From Vibrio spartinae (GTDB lineage Bacteria; Pseudomonadota; Gammaproteobacteria; Enterobacterales; Vibrionaceae), in contig NZ_AP024907.1 in assembly GCF_024347135.1 (NCBI RefSeq), positions 301,001 through 365,000 on the forward strand: DNA of 64,000 nt, written 5' to 3'. Position numbers and translations under genes: made by a program. The notes beneath the pieces are model-generated. The model had not been told where the DNA came from and ran no database searches. It saw only the letters and a program-made list of their open reading frames with translations. This document shows, one piece after another, positions 58,268-64,000 of this stretch. Numbering within the stretch: the first letter of the stretch is position 1; each line of letters starts with the position of its first letter.

Positions 58268-59161
58268 ATGAATATCCGAGATTTTGAATACTTGGTCTCT
58301 TTAGCTGAACACCGTCATTTTCGTAAAGCGGCTGAAGCGTGTTTTGTCAGTCAGCCGACACTCAGTGGTCAGATCCGTAAACTGGAAGATGAGCTGGGAA
58401 CAGTATTGTTAGAACGGAGCAGCCGCCGGGTGCTGTTTACTGACGCCGGATTACAGTTAGTCGGACAGGCAAAAAATATTCTGAAAGAGATTAAAACATT
58501 CAAAGATATGGCAAGCGGACAAGGGGATGAGATGAGTGGTCCGATGCATATCGGCTTTATCCCGACCGTTGGCCCCTATTTATTGCCTCGTATTGTCCCG
58601 TCTCTGAAAACTAATTTTCCTGATTTAGAATTATATTTGCATGAAGCTCAGACCAGCCAGTTAGTTCGACAGTTAGAAGATGGTAAATTGGACTGCCTTG
58701 TACTGGCAGCGGTTGAAGAAACGAAACCATTTAAAGAAATTGAGCTCTACAATGAACCGATGAGTCTTGCTGTGCCAGCCGACCATCCGTGGGCAAAGAG
58801 TGAGCAATTGGATATGTCTAATCTCAAAGGACAAACCGTACTGATGTTGGGCGACGGGCATTGCTTACGTGATCAGGCTCTGGGATTCTGTTTTGCCGCC
58901 GGTGCAAAAGATGATGAACGTTTTAAGGCAACCAGCTTAGAAACATTACGGAATATGGTGGCAGCTGGTGGCGGCATGACATTACTGCCGGAGCTCTCTC
59001 TGCCGGGGTGCCGAGAAAAAGATGGTGTCTGCTATCTGAAAGCATTTAATCCCGTACCAAGCCGGACATTAGTGCTGGTCTATCGACCCGGCTCACCGCT
59101 CAGGCAACGGTTTGAGACACTGGCTGCTTTGATTCATCAACGGCTTCATGAACTGACCTGA
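58268..59161 (+). CDS. oxyR: Peroxide-sensing regulator OxyR
   Basis: A 297-residue LysR-family regulator. The winged helix (MNIRDFEYLVSLAEHRHFRKAAEACFVSQPTLSGQIRKLEDELG) is almost that of E. coli OxyR. The effector domain keeps the redox pair as GDGHCLRDQALGFCFAAGA, equal to E. coli Cys199 and Cys208, which form a disulfide with peroxide. The start at 58268 follows GGGGGATAAA; the TTG at 58256 is not needed. Confidence 0.96.
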   Translation: MNIRDFEYLVSLAEHRHFRKAAEACFVSQPTLSGQIRKLEDELGTVLLERSSRRVLFTDAGLQLVGQAKNILKEIKTFKDMASGQGDEMSGPMHIGFIPTVGPYLLPRIVPSLKTNFPDLELYLHEAQTSQLVRQLEDGKLDCLVLAAVEETKPFKEIELYNEPMSLAVPADHPWAKSEQLDMSNLKGQTVLMLGDGHCLRDQALGFCFAAGAKDDERFKATSLETLRNMVAAGGGMTLLPELSLPGCREKDGVCYLKAFNPVPSRTLVLVYRPGSPLRQRFETLAALIHQRLHELT

Positions 59162-59175
59162 CGTCGACTCAAGAT

Positions 59176-59204
59176 AAAAAAGCGGAGTGACCTCCGCTTT
59201 TTTT
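59176..59204 (+). terminator. Terminator after oxyR
   Basis: Stem AAAAAAGCGGAG / CTCCGCTTTTTT (59176-59187, 59192-59203), loop TGAC, with T-run. It is 14 bases past oxyR and may also serve convergent mrcA. Confidence 0.92.
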
Positions 59205-59254
59205 GTGGTTGCTCTCTTGAGACCCCCACTTTCATGTCAAAATCGTCTGCCACA

Positions 59255-61852
59255 CTAAAACAGCTCTTCACCACCATTGGGTGAGGTGTACAGGCTATTT
59301 GTCACGGAATCCTGCACATATTCTTTTGGCTCGGTGCCCTGAATAAAGTATTCGAACATCGCACTGCCATCTGTTTTTGTGGTTAACAGTCCGGTATCCC
59401 GATCGATTCTGACCTGAACAATATGTTTCGGGATGACCTTCTTGTGTGGCGGGACATCATTGAGTGCATGAGCCATGAAATCGATCCAAGCCGGTTCCGC
59501 TGTTTTGGCACCTGACTCGCCACCGCTAATCGGGACATTGTCGAGATTCGGGTTTTTGGTCGTGCGGCCTAAGTTCCGGTTATGGGGATCAAAGCCGACC
59601 CAAGCACTTGCAACGATCCCCGGTGCAAAGCCGTTATACCAAGCATCTTTCGAATCGTTGGTTGTTCCGGTTTTTCCACCAATATCCCGGCGTTTGAGTT
59701 TTTGAGCGCGCCATCCGGTGCCGTTCCATCCGGTTCCTTCACGCCAGTTTCCTCCGCCCCAAATATTGCTATACATCATTTCCCGAACCAAAAATGCATT
59801 CTGTTCAGAGATAACGCGTGGGGCATATTGGATATCTGCCGAATGTTCATTAAAGCGCGGTGCACCGATGTCGCCATAAGCATTATCTTGACGGAGAGGG
59901 GTACGGATCCCTTGACCATCGTCTGCTTGCTGGGGGGGATAGTGTTGATCTTGATGTTGTGTCTCGTCATTGTCTTGATCGGGACATTGGTCATGGCAGA
60001 CGATTTTCGGTGTTGATCGATAGACCTGTGTCCCGAAAGGATCTTCAACATGATCAATGTAATAGGCATCAACACTATAACCACCGTTGGCAAATACCGA
60101 ATATCCCTGAACCAGTTTCATCGGGCTCAGGCTACCGGCACCCAGCGCAATGGTTTCTGAATGAGGCAGGTCGTTCAGATCGAAGCCAAAACGGGTCAGG
60201 TAGTGTCGGACATGTTCCAGACCCACCGCTCTGAGCACGCGGATTGCCATGACGTTTTTCGATTGGGCTAAGCCAATTCGTAGTCGTGTCGGTCCGCGAT
60301 AAGACGGAGGCGAATTTTTAGGGCGCCATGCGGTTCCCTGACTCTGATCCCATTTGTTAATCGGTGCATCATTCACCAGTGTTGCCAGCGTCAGGCCATC
60401 ATCAATAGCGGATGAGTATATGAATGGTTTAATCCCCGAGCCAACCTGACGGATAGATTGGGTCACACGGTTGAATTTACTATGAATGAAATTAAAACCG
60501 CCAACCAGCGCAAGAACGGCACCATCTTCAGGATTCATGGCCACAAAAGCCGTGTTCGCATTAGGAACCTGACTGAGGTGCCAAATCGGTTGGTTTTCAT
60601 CCTGAGTATCATCGCGCTTTCTCACCCAGATTTGTTCACCGGCTGCCATGATTTCATGGGCGTTTGTTGGCGCGTCTCCTTGCCGATCATCGGTAATAAA
60701 ACGCCGGGCCCATTTCATCCCATCCCAAGGTATGGATTGTGTGCCGTGCTTCTTAACCCAGACCGTTGCCGATTGTTGGTCAACATGTGTCACAATGGCA
60801 GGGTACATATCATCATAGATAGGTTGTTCTGTGAGGTATTCGTCCATCTGTTCCTGGGTAAAGGCCGGCTGGTCCTTTTGCCACAACACTTTTTCTGCAC
60901 CTCGATAACCATGACGTTGATCGTAGTTGATCAAGTTATTGATGGCTGATTTGTGCGCGGCATCCTGCAGATCTGATTGGATCGTGGTGGTCACTCTCAT
61001 CCCTGACGTATAGGCGTCTTCACCATAATGTTCAACCATCCAAGCACGTGCGAGCTCAGCCACATAAGGCGCATTGACTTCAATTTCAGCCACATGATAT
61101 CGCGCGATCACTGGCTCAGCTTTTGCCGAGTCATACTGCTCTTGCGTAATGTAATGCTCGTCGAGCATCCGCATCAGGACAATATTACGACGGTGGGTTG
61201 CCCGGGGCAGTGAGTAGATGGGATTCATGGTCGATGGGGCTTTCGGTAATCCGGCAATCATGGCCATTTCACCAAGCGTGAGGTCTTTGACGTTTTTACC
61301 GAAATAGACTTGTGCTGCTGCACCAACCCCATAAGAGCGATAGCCCAGATAAATTTTGTTCAGATACAGTTCAAGGATTTCGTCTTTTGTGAGCAACTGT
61401 TCAATGTGAACCGCGATAAAAATCTCTTTTATCTTGCGCATGATTTTCTTCTCATTGGTCAGGAAGAAATTACGGGCAAGTTGCTGAGTAATGGTACTCG
61501 CGCCTTGAGATGCACTACCGGATAGAATGACGGCAAATGCCGCGCGGGTGATACCGATGGGGTCAAACCCATAATGCTCATAAAAGCGGTTATCTTCCGT
61601 TGCCAGAAATGCATGGATCAAATCCGGCGGAATGTCGCTTAGTTTGAGTGGAATCCGGCGTTTTTCGCCAAACTGGGCAATCAATTTCCCATCTTGACTG
61701 AAAACTTGCATCGGTGTTTGAAGCTGAACATCTTTTAAGGTGGCGACATCAGGCAATTCCGGTTTGACATAGTAGTAAAACCCAAAAATTGTACTCACCC
61801 CTAAAACCATGCAAATCAATGAAAATAAAAATAATCGCTTTATGAACTTCAC
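59255..61852 (-). CDS. mrcA: Penicillin-binding protein 1A (MrcA)
   Basis: An 865-residue bifunctional peptidoglycan synthase. One N-terminal membrane segment (about 5-25) is followed by the glycosyltransferase domain with ATEDNRFYEHYGFDPIGITRA (catalytic Glu), GASTITQQLARNFFL and KDEILELYLNKIYLG. An OB-like domain and the transpeptidase follow, with SxxK in LAQSKNVMAIRVL, the SxN-like region and KTGTTNDSKDAW. A His/Gln/Asp-rich insertion lies in the transpeptidase domain (bases about 59935-60000). The start is taken as GTG 61852 (V-K-F-I-K-R-L), as in E. coli MKFVKYF, preceded by CAGGGATTATCCG; an ATG at 61885 would add 11 residues. It is divergent from pilM. Confidence 0.95.
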   Translation of the reverse strand: MKFIKRLFLFSLICMVLGVSTIFGFYYYVKPELPDVATLKDVQLQTPMQVFSQDGKLIAQFGEKRRIPLKLSDIPPDLIHAFLATEDNRFYEHYGFDPIGITRAAFAVILSGSASQGASTITQQLARNFFLTNEKKIMRKIKEIFIAVHIEQLLTKDEILELYLNKIYLGYRSYGVGAAAQVYFGKNVKDLTLGEMAMIAGLPKAPSTMNPIYSLPRATHRRNIVLMRMLDEHYITQEQYDSAKAEPVIARYHVAEIEVNAPYVAELARAWMVEHYGEDAYTSGMRVTTTIQSDLQDAAHKSAINNLINYDQRHGYRGAEKVLWQKDQPAFTQEQMDEYLTEQPIYDDMYPAIVTHVDQQSATVWVKKHGTQSIPWDGMKWARRFITDDRQGDAPTNAHEIMAAGEQIWVRKRDDTQDENQPIWHLSQVPNANTAFVAMNPEDGAVLALVGGFNFIHSKFNRVTQSIRQVGSGIKPFIYSSAIDDGLTLATLVNDAPINKWDQSQGTAWRPKNSPPSYRGPTRLRIGLAQSKNVMAIRVLRAVGLEHVRHYLTRFGFDLNDLPHSETIALGAGSLSPMKLVQGYSVFANGGYSVDAYYIDHVEDPFGTQVYRSTPKIVCHDQCPDQDNDETQHQDQHYPPQQADDGQGIRTPLRQDNAYGDIGAPRFNEHSADIQYAPRVISEQNAFLVREMMYSNIWGGGNWREGTGWNGTGWRAQKLKRRDIGGKTGTTNDSKDAWYNGFAPGIVASAWVGFDPHNRNLGRTTKNPNLDNVPISGGESGAKTAEPAWIDFMAHALNDVPPHKKVIPKHIVQVRIDRDTGLLTTKTDGSAMFEYFIQGTEPKEYVQDSVTNSLYTSPNGGEELF

Positions 61853-62123
61853 CGGATAATCCCTGTTTGGTCGGATTGAACGCATGTCATCCGATCTAAT
61901 TTTCGCTATTTTCTCTAAGAAACTGATCGCTTAACGTTTCATTTCAAGATAGACCTGTTGAGAAGAGTCTACACGACTCAAAATATTTGGTTGTTAAAAA
62001 ATATAACGCAGCAAACCTGTCGTTTTATCTTTTATCATCCTGTCGTTGTGGTGCTATCTCAAAATGAACGCTTATTGTACTACCAATCGGCGCTTTGAAC
62101 AGTGCTGAACGACTGGAGTCTGT

Positions 62124-63059
62124 ATGAGAAAACGTATCGTAACGGGAATTGATATCCGCCGTCACCGTATTACTACCGTTACTTTGAAGCGCCAACATAA
62201 CATCGTGTCATTACTTGCCTGTGAAACGCTGCCTGTACCCGATGACATTCTCTCTGAGAATGAGGTCATCGATTATCAGAGCATTGTCAATAAACTTGCC
62301 GAAATCAGAAAGAGATTACCTTTTTGGCAAAATCGTGTTGCGATTTCGATACCTGATCTGGCGGTGATGACCAGAACCGTCGAGCCCTCAATCAATACCT
62401 CAATCGATACCTCAATCGATAGTTATGACCAAAGTTTGGCACCGTGGTTAATTGCTCAGGCTTTTTCAGAAAAAACCGGCCTTTCCGGTTCGTCCGTCTA
62501 TTTAGATTATGTTCCGCTTGAAACCGGGTATCAGGTTTATGCTGCGAAAAAAGAGGTGGTAGAAAGCCGTCTGCAAGCGCTCTGTCGCGCCGGATTAAAA
62601 CCCGTGTTGATTGATACGGAGAAACAGGCTTTTCTGCAGTTCTTGCTGGAAGCAATGTGTCGTGCTCAGCGTCAGGGGTGGCTACTGATTGATATCGGTG
62701 AAGATACGATCGCGCTTGGGTTTGTCACCGATGAACTGAATTTTTATCGTCAGTTTCCTTTTTCGGCACAGGCGTTCGATGCCGCGCTCACTTTGGTGTT
62801 ACAAGAGGTGCAGCGGTTTATTTCATTACATCCAGCCGCCTTGCTGAACGGGATATGGATCAATGGTACACCGAGCATGTATCAGACATTTTTACAGGGG
62901 TTACGTCAGCAATTCCGAGAGCCGATAGAACACTTGGTGGCCGTATCGGTTTTCGAGACATCAGCGTTGATACCAGTACATCTCTCGCCTTTCATTCCTT
63001 TGGCTGCCGGCAGTGCGTTGCGTGGACTGATGGCATTGGAGTCCGGCTATGCTGCATGA
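62124..63059 (+). CDS. pilM: Type IV pilus assembly protein PilM
   Basis: A 311-residue actin-like ATPase fold protein on the cytoplasmic face of the pilus alignment complex; it binds the N-terminal tail of PilN. GIDIRRHRITTVTLKR and WLLIDIGEDTIALGFV are the phosphate-loop strands of the fold. It is shorter than Pseudomonas PilM (about 354 residues). A 12-bp triplet repeat near residue 90 gives SINT-SIDT-SIDS. It is first gene of pilMNOPQ and next to mrcA, the usual vibrio context. It overlaps pilN by 11 bases. Confidence 0.9.
   Translation: MRKRIVTGIDIRRHRITTVTLKRQHNIVSLLACETLPVPDDILSENEVIDYQSIVNKLAEIRKRLPFWQNRVAISIPDLAVMTRTVEPSINTSIDTSIDSYDQSLAPWLIAQAFSEKTGLSGSSVYLDYVPLETGYQVYAAKKEVVESRLQALCRAGLKPVLIDTEKQAFLQFLLEAMCRAQRQGWLLIDIGEDTIALGFVTDELNFYRQFPFSAQAFDAALTLVLQEVQRFISLHPAALLNGIWINGTPSMYQTFLQGLRQQFREPIEHLVAVSVFETSALIPVHLSPFIPLAAGSALRGLMALESGYAA
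62388..62423 (+). repeat. Three 12-bp tandem units inside pilM
   Basis: TCAATCAATACC, TCAATCGATACC, TCAATCGATAGT in succession, in frame, coding for Ser-Ile-Asn-Thr, Ser-Ile-Asp-Thr and Ser-Ile-Asp-Ser. Confidence 0.85.
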
Positions 63060-63708
63060 ACTGAATTTGATGGATTGGCGGCAAAGTCAATTATATCGGC
63101 GTAAACGGTTGTTGTATGGCGTGTGGCTCTGCGGTGGGTGTCTGTGGCTGATGGTACAGAGTGTGTTCTATTTTGAATGGCACAAACAGCAAACGGACTG
63201 GCAACAGTCGGAGCAACAGATCAATGCACAGCTCAACGAACAGCAGCAGCATCTGCGTGAGTGGGAATTGCGACGGCAACATGCGCAGCAGGAGCTGCGA
63301 AAACTGGCTCATGCAGAACAGTGGATTGCACACAGTCAGTTACCGCAGACGCTCATGTCCGTATTGGTTTCGGCTGTTCCTCGCGGCATCTATCTGGAAG
63401 AAATCCGCCTGACAGAACAACAGGTTGTCATCCGAGGATTAAGTCGTCATCCGGCAGCGATGAACCGTTTTATTCAGCGGCTCAGGCAAGCCTCATCGAT
63501 TGGGCAGTTGGACATTTTGTCCGTCACGGATCAGACACCCGGTTGGGGGAGCCAATTCAACACGTTTCAGTTGCGTTTGGTGATGACAACCAGCATGGGT
63601 GATTCGGTCTCAGCGATGGCGTCAGACACGGCGATAACACCGGTTGCCGTCATGCATACAGCCGTCATGCATACAATAAAGGAAAAGGATAGCGCTGATG
63701 TTCACTGA
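63049..63708 (+). CDS. pilN: Type IV pilus assembly protein PilN
   Basis: A 219-residue inner-membrane protein linking PilM to PilO. The short cytoplasmic tail LHELNLMDWRQSQLYRRK includes the L-N-L-x-x-W segment that docks on PilM. One membrane segment (about 22-42), a Gln-rich coiled coil (about 46-95) and a ferredoxin-like periplasmic domain (about 100-190, IYLEEIRLTEQQVVIRGLSR) follow. The last 30 residues are low-complexity, with a repeated VMHT. It overlaps pilM and pilO by 11 bases each. Confidence 0.92.
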   Translation: MLHELNLMDWRQSQLYRRKRLLYGVWLCGGCLWLMVQSVFYFEWHKQQTDWQQSEQQINAQLNEQQQHLREWELRRQHAQQELRKLAHAEQWIAHSQLPQTLMSVLVSAVPRGIYLEEIRLTEQQVVIRGLSRHPAAMNRFIQRLRQASSIGQLDILSVTDQTPGWGSQFNTFQLRLVMTTSMGDSVSAMASDTAITPVAVMHTAVMHTIKEKDSADVH

Positions 63709-64000
63709 TTCTCTCCGACGCTGGCTGTTGAACGCTGCGATGCCGCAACAAGTGGGAATCATGGCGGTCCTGTTTGTGATACTCACCGGTGCCAGTTATC
63801 TACTGTTCTGGCAAAGCCGATATCAAGTGTTACTGCAATATCCGACCCGTCTGAATGTACTGTCTCAGCAGCAGGAGATGAACAAGCAACAATTGTATGA
63901 CTTTCGCCAACAGCAAGCGGGGTGGGATGCGATTCAGTACAAACTGGAGCAAACCATGGCCCGGATGACGAAAGTGCCTGATTCTTCAGCGTGGGTCAAA
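63698..64000 (+). CDS. pilO: Type IV pilus assembly protein PilO (cut by the window edge)
   Basis: The first 101 codons of a gene running off the right edge. It reads MFTDSLRRWLLNAAMPQQVG, then a membrane segment (IMAVLFVILTGASYLLFW, about 21-38) and a Gln-rich coiled coil. This is the layout of PilO, which pairs with PilN in the alignment complex. AAGGAT (63685-63690) precedes the ATG, and the start lies inside the end of pilN. Position after pilMN is the main reason for the name. Confidence 0.87.
   Translation, partial: MFTDSLRRWLLNAAMPQQVGIMAVLFVILTGASYLLFWQSRYQVLLQYPTRLNVLSQQQEMNKQQLYDFRQQQAGWDAIQYKLEQTMARMTKVPDSSAWVK

Noticed and set aside
59582..60016. 144-codon frame opposite mrcA ending in a hydrophobic stretch
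   Set aside because: The apparent membrane helix is the reverse complement of the Asp/Gln/His-rich insertion in PBP1A.

Overview
The window is chromosomal DNA from a gammaproteobacterium of the genus Vibrio, probably the larger chromosome. The evidence is close protein matches to Vibrio and enterobacterial housekeeping proteins, the quorum-sensing regulator AphA, and gene order remembered from other vibrios and E. coli: cpxAR/cpxP-fieF, pfkA, metJ/metBL-metF, priA-cytR-ftsN-hslVU-menA-rraA, tpiA, groESL, efp/epmB-frdDCBA-epmA, secB-gpsA-cysE, aphA-ppc-argE/argCBGH, oxyR-mrcA-pilMNO. I cannot name the species. No tRNA, rRNA, insertion sequence, integrase or CRISPR array was seen.

Left edge, 1-3800: an AT-rich accessory operon unlike the rest. 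It holds the end of a truncated gene, two different ATP-grasp ligases and a ten-helix EamA-type transporter. The genes are tightly spaced or overlapping and end at a clear terminator just before cpxA. ATP-grasp ligases plus a small exporter are the usual parts of pathways for small peptide-like or amino-acid-derived metabolites. This is the most likely undescribed system here, but its upstream part lies outside the window.

3851-13813: envelope stress (CpxA/CpxR with divergent CpxP and CpxR boxes), the cation exporter FieF behind a Fur-like box, a secreted M28 aminopeptidase, and glycolysis versus gluconeogenesis (pfkA converging on glpX). The cell-division protein ZapB and MetF follow. 14045-18153: methionine biosynthesis (metL, metB) facing the repressor metJ, with tandem met boxes in front of both metB and metF.

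18316-31371: a glutathione S-transferase, a single-domain malic enzyme, rpmE, then priA, cytR, ftsN, hslVU, menA and rraA, a MATE exporter and tpiA. 31578-38652: small hypothetical proteins, a cysteine-rich winged-helix regulator divergent from groESL, a ModF-like ATPase whose first nucleotide site is decayed, and EF-P with its modification enzyme EpmB.

38755-47225: the fumarate reductase operon, epmA, a rhodanese, secB, gpsA, cysE and aphA. 47590-56507: ppc and the arginine genes argE and argCB-argG-argH. 56802-64000: a small DUF3624 membrane protein, a peroxiredoxin-glutaredoxin hybrid divergent from oxyR with a near-perfect OxyR site, penicillin-binding protein 1A, and the start of the type IV pilus operon pilMNO, cut by the right edge.

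Starts were chosen by comparison with remembered E. coli and Vibrio family members and by visible Shine-Dalgarno sequences. No database search was run.
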